DNA from: Macrocystis pyrifera
Lineage: Eukaryota > Sar > Phaeophyceae > Laminariales > Laminariaceae
Assembly: GCA_031763025.1 (NCBI GenBank)
Contig: JASSKH010000003.1
Location: 9,375,078-9,439,077 of the forward strand
Reading direction: 5' to 3'
Length of the DNA: 64,000 bases
This document shows, one piece after another, positions 46,401 through 58,094 of the stretch. Within the stretch, counting starts at the first letter, position 1, and each line of letters opens with the position of its first letter. The notes beneath the pieces were generated by a model. It was not told the DNA's origin and did not search any database. It was given only the letters and a program-made list of their open reading frames with translations. Position numbers and translations under genes: made by a program.

Positions 46401-48229
46401 CGTGCGGCGCTCCCCCCTCGCTAAGAAGATCAAGGCTCGGCGCCGCCGCGAGCGGGCCGGGGGCGTCGAGGAGAACGTGATGGAGAGCTTCGCGAAGTTG
46501 TCGCGGAGGCAGCAGAAAACCTTCGCCTTGGAAGCTACGGTCAAGCTGCTCCAGGAGTCGAGGGTAGGCATGAGAATGTTTTTTTTTGTTTGTACGCGCA
46601 TGTACGTGTGCAGGACTGCAGTGAACATGTAATTGATCACTTCCATTAAAATAGAAAAATTGCCTTTGTTCGCGGCGTTTAGGTTCGTTCTTATCGGAGA
46701 GTTTTTTTTTTTTCCAGAATTCCAAGGCTTGGAAATAATTGGGAGATATGTGTCAATATACGGAGGCGTTCTGTCACTGTTCGTGAGATTCTCCAGAAGC
46801 AAAAAAATCATGTTTTGCTAGATTTCACATTGTGTTTGGAAGAAAAAAAACAGGAAAATTTGAAAGATTAAAAAATTGCGCGAAAAAAAAAACATGGAAT
46901 CACCGTGGCCGGTAGTCAAGATATAGATCAAGTTGTGCGAGGTGGATCACATCGCGCCACGTCAAACGTGAGTTAGTTTCTTCTTTTGTTGTTTTGCTTC
47001 GTGCGCCGCGCCGCCGCCGCACGGTATAGGTGCAAGCCGGCAACAAGCTCTCCGCGAAGTCGTCCGGACTCGGCGACCAGAGCCTCGCGTCCACCAGCCC
47101 CCCCGCCGGCCAGGCCGGCTTCCGCCAGGAGATGGCGGAGGGCCGTCCCGTCGTCAACCTCGCGGGGAGTGTCCGTGGGAGCGTCAGCAGCCGCGACAGC
47201 TTCAGCTTCTCCCGGCGCGGACTCAGGAACGTGATGAACAAACTCCCGATGGGAAAGAGCCGACTCAACAATGTCGCCGAGGCCGTACGGCCCAAGAACC
47301 AAGAACCCCGGGGGGAGGAGGGGTACGTGGGCGGGGGAGGTAGAGGAAGACTGGGGTCTCTCACCCGTTCGGACAGGTCGAGGTCTGGGCAGGGCTTAAT
47401 GGATGGGATGGGCCCATCGACGGAGTTCATGTCTCTCGGGAGTGGGGACGGTGGCGACGGTCGCGGCGCCGGCGCCTGGTCTTCTCAAGGAAGCGGCGGC
47501 CCTTGGCCTTCCCGCGCCTCGTCCTCCCCGCCGCCGATGCCGCCGCCGACGAACCCGTTGCGATCGGAGGCCGTACAGAGCGCCGCTTCCAAGTGGCTGA
47601 AGCGGCAGAACTCATCGAACGCAATTATTTCTGGAGCTTCTGGCGCTAGCGCTGGCGCTGGCGCTGGTGGCGGTGGTGGTGGTGTTTCGGCGACCACCTC
47701 TGGGCGGGCCGCGCGGGGGGTGGGGCTGGGAGTGTCCGGGCTGGGGTTGGGAGTGGGGGGGCAGTGTGACTCGGGCGCCGCGTCCGTCGCGTCGTCTTCC
47801 AGAGATATCATGGAAGTCGAGACAGCGAAGACGGTGGCGATGGTGGAAAGCGGGGATTTCGAGGAGGACTCCGACAGGGGGGGCAAGGTATGGAGGGAGG
47901 ACGGTGCGGCGGCAGCGTCGGCGGGGGGAGAAGCGGGGGGGGGGGGGGGGAGCGCGGCGGCGGTGGCGGTGGTGGCGGTATCGGCCTCTGCCGCCCCCCC
48001 CTCTGGTGCTGCCACCGGTAACACTTCCGTTGTGCCGGCCGATGGTCCCGTGCCTTTCCACACGCTCTCTATGCCTGCATCGGAAACGGCGTCGACGCCA
48101 ACGGAGGAGGAGGAGGAGGACGAAGGATGGGGGGAGGGAGGGGGGGGGGGGGGGGGGGGGGACTTGGCGCTGGTGGTGGCGCCGCCCGCTGTACTGACCG
48201 CAGTTGACAAGGTGGTACTGGCAGAGTGA
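41698..48229 (+). CDS. Ionotropic glutamate receptor-like protein, S2 lobe end, last membrane helix and long tail (five exons, 5' incomplete)
   Basis: Exons 41,698-41,747, 42,344-42,454, 45,515-45,568, 46,216-46,563 and 47,030-48,229; junctions after the first are all phase 0 with GTRAG donors and CAG/TAG acceptors. The protein reads LADSATAEY, where the Asp matches the acidic ligand-contacting residue of S2 in NMDA-type and plant receptors. Then come FCGLASL, YGLVLPFDSPL (the YGI.PKGSPL motif of the family), TLREDGSM and SSPCVSV; the two Cys match the conserved S2 disulfide. A 20-residue hydrophobic helix (VSGVFVVLGMFVFIAVSSW) fits M4. It is followed by basic and Arg-rich sequence and a 399-codon Ser/Gly/Pro-rich cytoplasmic tail ending DKVVLAE-stop. 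S1, the pore and M1-M3 are not present; they should lie upstream of the gap. Introns carry MITEs, a LINE piece and microsatellites. Confidence 0.78.
41880..41987. mobile_element. ~108-bp inverted-repeat element (MITE), right arm
   Basis: Mirror of 41,201-41,308, in the first receptor intron. Confidence 0.8.
42459..42569. mobile_element. ~110-bp inverted-repeat element (MITE) abutting a splice donor, right arm
   Basis: Mirror of 40,620-40,730. Begins right after GTAAA of the donor at 42,455. Confidence 0.75.
42959..43065. mobile_element. ~107-bp inverted-repeat element (MITE), right arm
   Basis: Mirror of 40,124-40,229, in the 3.06-kb second receptor intron. Confidence 0.78.
43437..44152 (-). 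mobile_element. LINE 3' fragment with poly(C) tail (right copy)
   Basis: Minus-strand mirror of 39,012-39,752. The G run here (43,437-43,474) is shorter than the left copy's. Confidence 0.75.
44174..44213 (-). mobile_element. Short poly(C)-bounded module (right copy)
   Basis: Mirror of 38,952-38,992, between G-rich runs. Confidence 0.6.
44518..44615. repeat. G-rich run (right copy)
   Basis: G runs broken by C and A. Shorter and interrupted differently from the left counterpart at 38,519-38,652. Confidence 0.85.
44745..44868. repeat. (TATG)n/TGTG microsatellite (right copy)
   Basis: Mirror of 38,272-38,392. One (TATG) block is uninterrupted here, while the left copy has a CATAACATA break. 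Confidence 0.9.
45369..45440. repeat. C-rich run upstream of receptor exon (right copy)
   Basis: C runs with single G interruptions, ending about 75 bp before the acceptor at 45,515. On the sense strand it extends the pyrimidine tract. Confidence 0.85.
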
Positions 48230-48442
48230 CCCAACAATTTCCCCACCTTTTGTTCTTGTTTAGTTTGACACACGCACGCACGGACACGGATGCGGCGTAC
48301 GCAGGAACGAACATGTGGAAACCCCCCTGTTGCTTGCGATCACGTTTTTTTCTTCGTGCGTGTTGGGGTCTGGTGCCTTTGTCGGTGGTGCCGGTATGGG
48401 CGTTGGTGTATGCTACGGAGTCATGGGGTGCTCGCGGCTCTC

Positions 48443-48480
<38 letters not shown>

Positions 48481-49740
48481 GTGCTTTCAAGCATACCAGC
48501 ATAAAGCAGCAGATGACCAACATGGGTGAGCGGGGGCGGTGCACGAGCTCTCTCGCTGTATCAGACGTGGGAGGTCAAGATGGCCACGGGGGACCGGGGG
48601 GTGGGGGGGGGGGAGTGGAGGGGTCCCGGCGGGGAGGGAGAGGGCTAAATTCGTCAGTAAAAGTGTCGGTTGCTATCAATAGAGTAATACACAATGTATT
48701 TTACGATTCGCTTGTAGGGAGGAGTGTGACAGGTAATGCTCGTATGCCCTTCCCCTCCCCTTTCCCCTGTTCATTTTTCCCTGCGTGAGCTTTTCTCGCC
48801 TCTTGATTTATGTTATTTGGTTTGTACACGTAGGACGTCCTGGCATATACCAGGGGGGTGGCGCGTCGGTTTTTGTTGCATTTTTCTTTCGCTTTTTTTT
48901 TCGGGGGGGGGTGGGGGGGAAGGGATGATGGGTGATGGGTGACGAACGTAAGAGACAAGAAATAGAGAGATAGGGTATCATACGATCACTATTGAAAGGC
49001 TCGATTTCTCTTGAGGGGGGGGGGGGGTGACGGAGTGAGGCATCGTTACATGGGCTGGCGCGCGCGAGGGTAGTAATTGAACGACGCTTTCTCCGGTGTC
49101 TCCCCCCTTCTTGTTCGTTTTTTTTTGCGTCGGATTTTTTCTGTTTTTTTTCCCGCCAAAAGAACGCCCACGCGAAAGGGCGTAATAACCTATAGTGTGA
49201 CGGGTCAGGGATTCATGTGTGTCTAGAACCCGATCGGGTTTTTTCCCCGTTCCCCTAGTAAAGATGAAGCGCCGCGTTTGGTGCTTTCATTACGGTGGAA
49301 TTTGTACAGGTTCAGGAGGTGCTGCAAGTTTTGTAGGCGTGACTGTTTCGCTTTCTTTCCTTGTGTTTATTTGTGTTGCGTTTTTCTTAATTATTTATTT
49401 TTTTATTTTACACGTACCAGCACAAAAACAAGCCGTCATTTTTATGCTACTCGTCGTGGTGGCGACAATATACTTTTGGCCACGTTGCGCGTTCTTTCGT
49501 AAGATACATCACCCCCCCCCCCCCCCCCCCCCGCTCCCCCTTGATCCTGTTTTTTTTGTAAAGGTTTTGTCAGGTAGCCCTCTGTTAGGAAAACTGGAGT
49601 TGCTGCGAGTTCGGGCACTACTGATGTAGGCTAGTAGTGCAGCCAACTGCGAACTGTACAATATTTATAGTACCTGCAAAACTCTGTAGACTTGAATGCC
49701 ACGGTAATGGTAAATACGACACTCGGTACTGGTAAATATG
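48230..49740. other. Region downstream of the receptor gene (right copy)
   Basis: (CT)n microsatellite at about 48,438-48,478 and G runs near 48,600, 48,905 and 49,015. A hydrophobic open stretch at 49,264-49,500 is AT-rich and probably chance. No polyadenylation signal identified with confidence. Confidence 0.45.
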
Positions 49741-50010
49741 ACACCGGTGTCACGATTTATTATGTACGCGCGACGTTCGCGGCACACGGCTTGGAGGAGG
49801 CAAAGATTACCCGAGGTGTGTGTTCATGGTCCAGAGCTCCAATCAAAGCTGTAAGTGAAGAGCCCAAACGGACCTGACCTCGGAGAGATATGCGTATATA
49901 TCACGCTCACTCCCAAGAGATTCACCTCGGTGTCGTGGTTTCTTATATACCAAACCGATGTCGTACACAAGCGACACCGGTGTCGTATATAATATTACGT
50001 AAAACACCGC
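49741..50010 (-). mobile_element. SINE-like repeat (mirror of copy 2)
   Basis: Core 49,741-49,883 begins ACACCGGTGT and ends CGGACCTGACCTCGG, followed by further ACACCGGTGT-type palindromes to about 49,990. Confidence 0.5.
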
Positions 50011-52615
50011 GCCAAGGTTTGCGGCACACTCTCCAGGTAGTTGTTGATGTTAGTAGTTGTTATTTTTTCCTTTTCCTTTTTTTTTTTTTTTTCAAGTGTA
50101 CATATAATACCATGGATATGTTCCTGGTGTTATTTGGTTGCAAGAGGTCCGGATGGCATACCACAGCTCGTTACTACCATTTCCCTTACGGACTGGTATG
50201 ATACTGTGGCCGTGCGAACTATTTCGCTGTTGTTTCTTTTCTCCCATCGAGATGCTTTTTGTTGCAGTCTGTTTTGTGACCACAGGCAGGATTTCAAGAA
50301 AGTGAACTATTGTGAGAGCATCGTCATCGAGAGCAAGTTTGTGTTGGCATAGTTTAGGGTCTTGGCGGAATCCCCGCATAGTTAGGCGTGTGTTCGCGGC
50401 TCCTGATTTACATTAAGCAGCCCGCCGCAGAGGGAAGCACTTCAGCCGGTGTCGAACCGACTGGTTGTATTCCAAACTTTTACTCTCAGAAGAACATATG
50501 AAAGATAATTTCGCTCAAGGCCTGTGTAGACTATCGGTCTTCTACAGGTTGAGGAGAAGGAGAAGGAGGAGAGGAGAAGACAAGAGAAGTGGACGATTGT
50601 GCGTGTACACGGTCAATCGAGCACGGAGCTCTCAAGTCTCAAGATCCCCAGAGCATGCGGTGAAAACTAAAACTCGAACAAAAACCTCGGCTGAACTCAA
50701 GGCGGCATTTCCGGGTTCTGCCGCATGTGAACCGGAGATAACTGATCCAACGGAGTTCCACCGAATACTACTGAATCGACATTGGACAAACCGCACTGCT
50801 TGTACTGCCGTAGCACTTTGTACTACTGCTGTGGTCTACTCGCTACGTACGGGCGACTATGATATCGATCAGCGACTCGGTATAGACTTCTGGCTGCTGC
50901 TGGGTAGCATGGTAATTATCCTTAATAAGACCCCTCGATAGAGGTTACATAGTCAAACTTCCTACATACAACTGTCGAATTGGATTACCCGATAACTAGG
51001 TTCTAACGTACTCTCTTGCTTGATTCTTGCTGCAAGTATCATAACCTACTCCGTTATGTCTTTTCGAAAAATCCCGACTCTCGTTCGGTATACGACGCTG
51101 AATTACTTGTCTGCATGTTTGGCGTATACATCCATCCGTGGTTATGTCGCAACAAGAGTTCATTACTCCTCTGCGGCGTCGCAACAACGTCAACCGTTCC
51201 TGCTTCGCTTATGATGCGTGATTACCGGTAGCCCTTGTACAGCCACCACCGCAACAACACGCATAATCTGGCCACATACGAAGGCACTTACTGCTGTGAC
51301 AGGTTTAAAGCATGGAAGAGCATGCAAACCGCAAGAAGATTATCGCGCAGATCTTGGAACCCGCCCGGGTCTCACTATACGTGTACGAGACGGGCATACT
51401 CGGCACGACATCACGACGCACACTACTGCGACGCCGTTGCTCGCCGCAAGTTTTTACTTCTTCTGAAAGGATACCAGCCGAACAGCAGTGCTAATTATCA
51501 TACTTCACTTCTCGAACACATTCCAAACTGTAATGGTGTTGTTCTGCCCAAAGAGTGAATGAACAGTTGAAGACAAGTTTGTCCGGAGAGAGATAAGAAG
51601 TAGCACTGCGACAACTGCATCTCAAGAATGATCAATATTCCACTCAATGATCAGTTCGTTGATCGAAACAGAAATAACTACTACGTAGCAGCCTACCACG
51701 TTTTTGCCGAGCCTTCCTACCAAAAGAGCTGTGTTGGTGCTACTATGAATATGCATACATATACGGTCCTTCAGGGTGGGCTAGTGTTATGATATCCCCT
51801 CTCCCCTGTTGCGGCATTATTATTTGTAGCAAGCGTCCCCTCATCATACGTGGCAGGCGTGATCGTTGCCTTGCTGATGAATGCAACGCCCTTCCGCTCA
51901 GAAGACATTTGGCGAGGCAGCAACTAATGCAAGAGCCTATAACTTATATTACTACTGTTGTAAAGTCGTCAAGCACCTTGTGTGAGTGACCGGAGCAGAG
52001 CCAGATCGTACTTGCCTGAACAACATACAAGCACGAGAACAATAGAACAAACAGTGGGTCCGGGCACGCCTGCCTGTTTTCGGCACGCCTGGCTTCAGAA
52101 AAGGTACTTCACGCATTAGTTTACATCCCCTTTTCCCCGACTTTGTGAGCTCCGGACCAACGGAGTTATTGTTGAGTGCCGACAATGCCTTTTAGGCGCG
52201 TACCTGTCGCAATGTAGGCACGAAAGCAGCAGTTCATCAGACAACTCTGTTTCAGAAAATAAAGGTTATTCGGGCAAGGGCCCACTGGTCCTATGGCGCG
52301 GTACCATGTACTGCGCCGCACAATGCGATGTGGTGCAATGCGAGCCCCCCTCCGTCGCTAAATACTATTATACCTGGTAAACACACGTACGTCTGTTTCG
52401 GTCAAGGTGCCTCGTCGAGAGAACAACTTTTTTATTCCTCTTCTGAAATGCCATACCCAGAGGGTGGCTGGCTGGATGGCGGGCTTGCTGCTACACAGGC
52501 CAAACCGACCTCCGAGCTACTACTACAAATACAACTATTATTATAACAGCAGCAAGCAGTAGAATATTATTTTCCCTAGCACTGGCACTACTACTGATCG
52601 GTGCTGCTATCGCTA
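50011..52615. other. Low-coding region (mirror of 30.5-33.1 kb)
   Basis: Contains the intact 158-codon frame and small frames only. A possible acceptor-bounded frame at 51,302-51,494 (MEEHANRKKIIAQ start) is unrecognised. Confidence 0.35.
50465..50941 (+). CDS. Hypothetical 158-codon frame (right copy)
   Basis: Mirror of 32,190-32,666. Same length and frame, Arg-rich segment, two C-terminal hydrophobic stretches. No family recognised; may be chance. Confidence 0.2.
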   Translation: MYSKLLLSEEHMKDNFAQGLCRLSVFYRLRRRRRRRGEDKRSGRLCVYTVNRARSSQVSRSPEHAVKTKTRTKTSAELKAAFPGSAACEPEITDPTEFHRILLNRHWTNRTACTAVALCTTAVVYSLRTGDYDIDQRLGIDFWLLLGSMVIILNKTPR

Positions 52616-52860
52616 AATACAAAACTGGTATCCCGATTTCTTATATAAAACACCGGTGTTGTATATAAGCCGCTTATACACGGCACCGTGCGACGTTCGC
52701 GGCACACGGCGCGGAAGGGGCAAGGGACTGCGCGGGGTGTATTCGCATGGTCTAGAGCTACCATAGAAGCTATAGTGAAGCCCAAACGGACCCGAACTCG
52801 GGGAATTGTGAAAGTATTACCTACTGAGCTACAGGGGTAAAAGATCGATCGATTACCCAG
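52616..52860 (-). mobile_element. SINE-like repeat (mirror of copy 1)
   Basis: Core about 52,650-52,800 plus the reverse complement of the A-box-like TGTAGCTCAGTAGG at about 52,820-52,840. Confidence 0.55.
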
Positions 52861-53733
52861 CCCAGGGTAATCTTTGTAACACTCTCCCTCCCTCCCTCCG
52901 AACGGCGCGATCTTTGGGGCGTCGGTACCGTATACGGCCGTACGCTGACCTACCCGCTTCGTTTCAATACCTGGGGAACCAGGGAGATGTGTTTTTAGGG
53001 ACGCACACGCAAGCGTTTCTATAAAAGAAACGTTCGAAGTGAGATTCGAACCCGTGTCCTGCCGACGACGCCAAATGTTTTCGTCAGATTGAGTGTCTAG
53101 CATTTGATTGAGTGTGAGCTTTTTAATAGGAACAAATAGTTTCCAAGTGTTCCATTTATTGATTGGAAACCAAGACACCTGAATGGTGAAAAATGCAAGC
53201 ACTATGTTTGTGTACATTCCACTACTTTTGTAGACAATGATAATCAATTTGAAATAGTAATGTGATGATGCTCTCTGTATGATCAAGACACTATTTACGT
53301 CATTAATTGGCGAAACACTAACGGTATGATTGGTGCAAATTCGCAGATTAAAATGTGCGTGTAGTTTCTTCACTTTCTAGTGCTTAAGATTATCTGCCGC
53401 CTTTGAATTTTCTTGCGCCATTCCAAAATGTTCTACTTCTAACAGAACACTAACTAACGTGTCGGAATGACGCATATTGACATGAGAATCGACGTCATTT
53501 TTATATCCAGTTTTCGCCGTTTTTTTCGAGCAAAACTGGAATCACTGACAATGATGTATCTCGTCCAGAAAGCTGGCACCCGGTTTTTGGTTTCGATATT
53601 TAGTTATTATCATGTTCCAAAACAAAAAAATGTACTGAAAAGCACCATACGTCTGCTTTCTAAAGAAGTCCCCCTGAATCTCCGAAAAAAACCCAAAAAA
53701 AAACATGTTTCAACCGTTGCAGGCCCATAATTA
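52861..53733. other. AT-rich DNA, nothing recognised (right copy)
   Basis: Mirror of 29,397-30,286. No gene seen. Confidence 0.4.
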
Positions 53734-53748
53734 CGAAGAGCCCACCAA

Positions 53749-54432
53749 TGTCACGGTGTCCGAGTGTAGAGGTAAGGGAAGTGAAGGCAGGAACTGGCTG
53801 GCCGGAGGCAGCTTCTCTTGTTTGTAGTATAGGCTTCTCTTAATATTGTTGTTTTTCCTCTTGGTCCTTGGTGAGAGAGAGGGGAGCAGAATGAGAGTGA
53901 GACGATGGGGGTTTGGTTCGAGGCACCAAACCCACTCTTGTCTCCTACATTAGCCCGCTCGACGGGTTTATACGTTTGTCCGAGGAACTCTCCTCGGACG
54001 CTTGTCCACTCTTCTATCGACGACCTGGACTACCGGAGTAGCCATACCTTGGGATACTTTCTATAAGTCCGCTAAAACGCATTCTACGGGTCATTTAGAC
54101 TGTTCTAGGAACACTGCTGCAGTGTCCTCACAGTAGTCACACCTTGCGATACTTCTGTAAGTCCACTAAAACACATACTACGGGTTATTCAGTCTGTTCT
54201 ACGAACATTCCTCGGGTCTTCACGTAAGCCGTGCTGGCTTGTTATCTACTGAGAGAAACTTCCGAGCTTCAGGTATACTCTTAAGGGTATTCAGGGCTAT
54301 CATTCTTGTTCACCAAGGAAAACCTCAGCGCCTCAGGAATACTCTTGGGAGTATTCTTCGGTACTTGTGGACTTTGGTACTTCTAGAACACTGCTCAATC
54401 ACTTCTATAGCCCGGTACTACATCATATCACA
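53749..54432 (-). mobile_element. Candidate long terminal repeat (right copy)
   Basis: 684 bp, the same length as the left copy. The primer-binding-like site is the reverse complement at 53,734-53,748. Confidence 0.5.
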
Positions 54433-55836
54433 TTAGCCCACCTTGGATAGTCGTATATGCAGACCACACGACGGTCGATGGATGATAACGGAGTTCATCC
54501 TAAAGACCAGAAAGGGAGGTCGAAGATGCGGCTATTCGAAATTACAAAATGAGGCTATAGATATCCCCACACCTCGTAATGAGGTCTTGAGTGTTGCCGA
54601 TAGTGAAACTGAGGCAAAAGGGAGTAAGGGCAAACAGAAAAGACCGAAATGAAGGCAACAAGAAACGCTAGGAAACGAGGAACACTGGGGACTAACGCAG
54701 AAGGATGTAGAAAACCCAAAATGTAGTGAAAGGCAGGCACGAAGACGAATGTAGGAGAAGGCGCAAGCTCTGGGCGAAAAGCGATACCAAAACCAATGAA
54801 CAAAATAGAGTATCTGGCGTTGTGCTTGAGGGCTCATAAGTCCGGGGCCTTGACGAGTCCGGGGAAATACGAGAGCACGGTTGGGCGTCGAAGCGCGGTG
54901 AATGCGATGAGGGCACGGACACCACACGAAGTACAGAAAGCGCAGGGGGTTACAGCGGGATCGTTCTAAACGTTCCCGGGATTATGTCCGAAAGGACTTG
55001 CTAGGGCCTGAAAGAGACGCTGTATCTACTCTAAAATGGCAAACTAATAGTGGGAACAAACCCCAGCAAACGGAGTACGGTAACTCAACCAGGATCAGTA
55101 CGACCAAGAGATCAAGAAGTCGCTCGGAAAGGGAGGCCTAAGGCATCTAGTTCGACGTGGACAACGGATGTGTGTCCCTACAGCTTAACATGCACAAGTT
55201 GTACTTACGGCGGCTACATCGTAGCCAGATCGTTCGCCACGGACGAGGGGAACGTGTGGCATACCTGATGAAAATCGAGGCCAAACTCTGGTGGTAAAAA
55301 GAACATCGGAAACGAGATCAAGTCTAATTTTCTCTCTGTGGTCCGAACCCAACACAGGAGACACCAACCGTGGGGACGGTGGTAAGGCGGTTCAGTGGCC
55401 TTGTAAGAAGGGACAAGGAAATGGAGAGACCCTAGAGGTTAGTGAAATAAAATATAACAAAAATCAGTTAAAACGTGGTATTTTCACGGCTCGACGGTAA
55501 GTCGGGGGCCTGTGATACCAGGGGTGGGTCGGAAGAGACGCCAAGGAACGGAACTGGAGAGACCAATCTGAGAAGAAAAATAGAATATCAACGCCCGAAG
55601 GCGTACTATCGCCAAGTTTGTTGTGGTGGCCTACAAAAGCTTATCACACCTAGAAGCGCAAGGGGGGTGATATGACTATCTGATTTAGAAAAAACGAAGA
55701 TAAAACCCAATAGGCTGAACTACTGCCAGAGATGGAAGACTGGCCTGGAAGAACTATACTATCCCGGAAGAACTATGCTATCCCGGAAGAACTACGCTAT
55801 GTCGTACCAGAGAAGGCTATTCAGAACTAATATACG
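54433..55836. other. Non-coding stretch between LTR candidate and integrase (right copy)
   Basis: Mirror of 27,294-28,697 with the ~20-bp triple repeat at about 55,735-55,795. No gene recognised. Confidence 0.4.
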
Positions 55837-57955
55837 CTACAAGGACAACAAAGGCTGATTGGGGGGCGTGGTGGAAACGGCGGGGGCTCCACGAGGCGCA
55901 TCTGCGCTCCGCAGTACCCCACGGGCTAAGTTTCCTGTCCCGTGGCGTTGCAGGCACCAGGAGCCGGAGATGGCGTCCCGTGCGGTTGTGTAGCGAGCAG
56001 GCTGCAGGTTGATCTTGATAGGGCCTGGGTCGTCCAGGAACCGAATAATGTAGGAGTCGTCCGGGGGCGAGTCTGAAGGGTTGTCCGCAGAGGCGTTAGT
56101 AGGGGGGTCCCGGGGCGCGCGGTGGGCAATCTTACCCAGCCACCAAAGGCCGTCGCGCGCCTTGTACCAGATGTGGGTCCCAGATGGTAGGACGGTCGTG
56201 TTGAAATTACAGAGCCAGAGGTCACGGGAGACCAAGGAATAGCCGGTGGCGAGGAAGATTTGGCCTTGTGATCTTGAGAGTTCCCGGTGCGCGGCGCCTA
56301 TGCGCATTTGTCGATAGAGGCGATTCATCTGCTTGTTTGCACCGGTGTTCCGGACCAGTATAGTAGGATGTGGCGCCGGGAGTATTGAAGGTCGAGCTCG
56401 CGTTCCCAAGAGGGGCTGAGGAGTCCGGCCCAATGAGTCTCGTACAGGACCGCGATAACACCACCGCGGCCGCGTACGAGCTGGTGGACGGAGATGCGCT
56501 CGACCTCGAGGCGCTCCGGGGGTGATGAGACGTCGTCGTCGACGGCTACGTGGTAAGGTGGAGACTTGGCGGCGGAGGAGGTGAGGACGTAGGTTGTGAG
56601 GTCCGCAGGCAGGTACTTGGGAAGGTCGGTGATGTCGTCGGGGCTCCGGCAAGGCTTGCACCGTTTGACGGAGACGCGGGGCTTGGAGTCCCGTCCGGGG
56701 ATGCCAGAAGGTAGATTTAGAAAGAGTAGTTTGTCGTGCAGGGGTCGTTTGTCGGGCGTGTCGGAGGCGGGCACCGGTCCTACGGCAAGAATCTTGAAGG
56801 GCCCATTCCAGTTCAGGGAGAGCTTCGTCTTGAGCACGGTTGCGTCGGTGTCCTTTTCGGCGCCCTGGCGAATAGTCGAAGCGGAGTTGTAGACCCATGC
56901 CCAGCCGCCTACGACGAAAGGGGGAGAGGCGGAGAGGGCGGCCATGATGGGGGCGTTCCGGCGTTGTAGACGCGATGTGGTGATGTGGTAAAGCTCGCGA
57001 ACGAGGGAGTAAGCGCGTTGTTGGCGGTCGGTGGCGAGGTTGATGTAGGAGAGGTGGTCGCGCTCCAGGCTCTGATGACCGCCGATGTTGTCGGGCTCGA
57101 AGACGGTGAGCGGGAGGCGGGGAAGGCGGCTATGTGGACCTCGTCGGGCGCAAGTCCGGTAGCGGCGTTGACAGAGTTGTTGTAGGCCGCCGAGACGTGC
57201 GGCAGCAACACGTCCCAGTCGGTTTGTTGTTCATTTCCGACCATGGATAGCATCTGGGCCAGAACGTGGTTGACGCGCTCGACGCCCCCGTTGGTGCAGG
57301 GATGGTAGGCGCTGGTGTTGGCTTTGTTGACGCCCAGGCGATCGTAGACGGCGCGGGCGAGCTTGGAGGTGAAGTGGAGGCCGTTGTCGGACAGAAGCGT
57401 TACCGGGCACCCCCAAAGGGTGATGTACTGGTCGATGAATACGTCGGCGGTGCCGGCGGCCGTGAACTGAGCTGCTGAGACGGCAAACATGTCGGTGCGG
57501 CGGCTGAAGCGGTCGGTGAAGAGGAGGATGTAGGCGTTTCCGCGTGGTGTGAGGGGAAGAGGTCCAAAGTAGTCCACGCTGACGGTGATGCCAGGGCTGT
57601 TGGGTAAGGGTAGGGAGAGGATCGACCAGCGGATGGTTTGTCGGGATGTCTTGCGGGCCTGGCACTTGAGGCAGCGGCGTATCCACCAGCGGGCGGAAAA
57701 ATCCATGCCGACCCACCAGTAGAAACGCGCCAGCATGAGAACGGTTCGAGTGACTCCCAGGTGTAGGGAAGTGGTGGCGTGGCATGTGTTCAGCCCCCAG
57801 GGGCGCATCAGCATTGGAACGTAGATGCGTGGGGGCGAAGAGGCTGAAGGGGGCGGGCTGTGTCCGGGCGGGGGGTTGGGCGGTCGCCGTACGAGAAGAG
57901 CGATGTCGTCGTCGGTGCGGTGGAGTGTGCTTCCACCGAGTAAATAAAATAATAA
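55837..57955 (-). pseudogene. Ty3-type integrase with C-terminal reader modules (right copy)
   Basis: Mirror of 25,175-27,293 with the same zinc-binding and DD35E residues. Here GPF module and chromodomain-like block share one frame, but one base fewer than the left copy (near 57,130, after the DEVHI motif) separates them from the catalytic core. An extra GTC triplet adds one Asp near 56,535. The two copies therefore carry different single-base lesions. Confidence 0.8.
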
Positions 57956-58094
57956 AAGTTAAGCAGCACCGCTGAACAACCCCCCAAGACCACGTACTAC
58001 TACCACGCACAGTAATTGAAGCGCTTCAATATCATAATAATGACATGCGCGCGAATGGCTCTACTTCTTTCTGTACGCCGCTCTCTGTACATTC

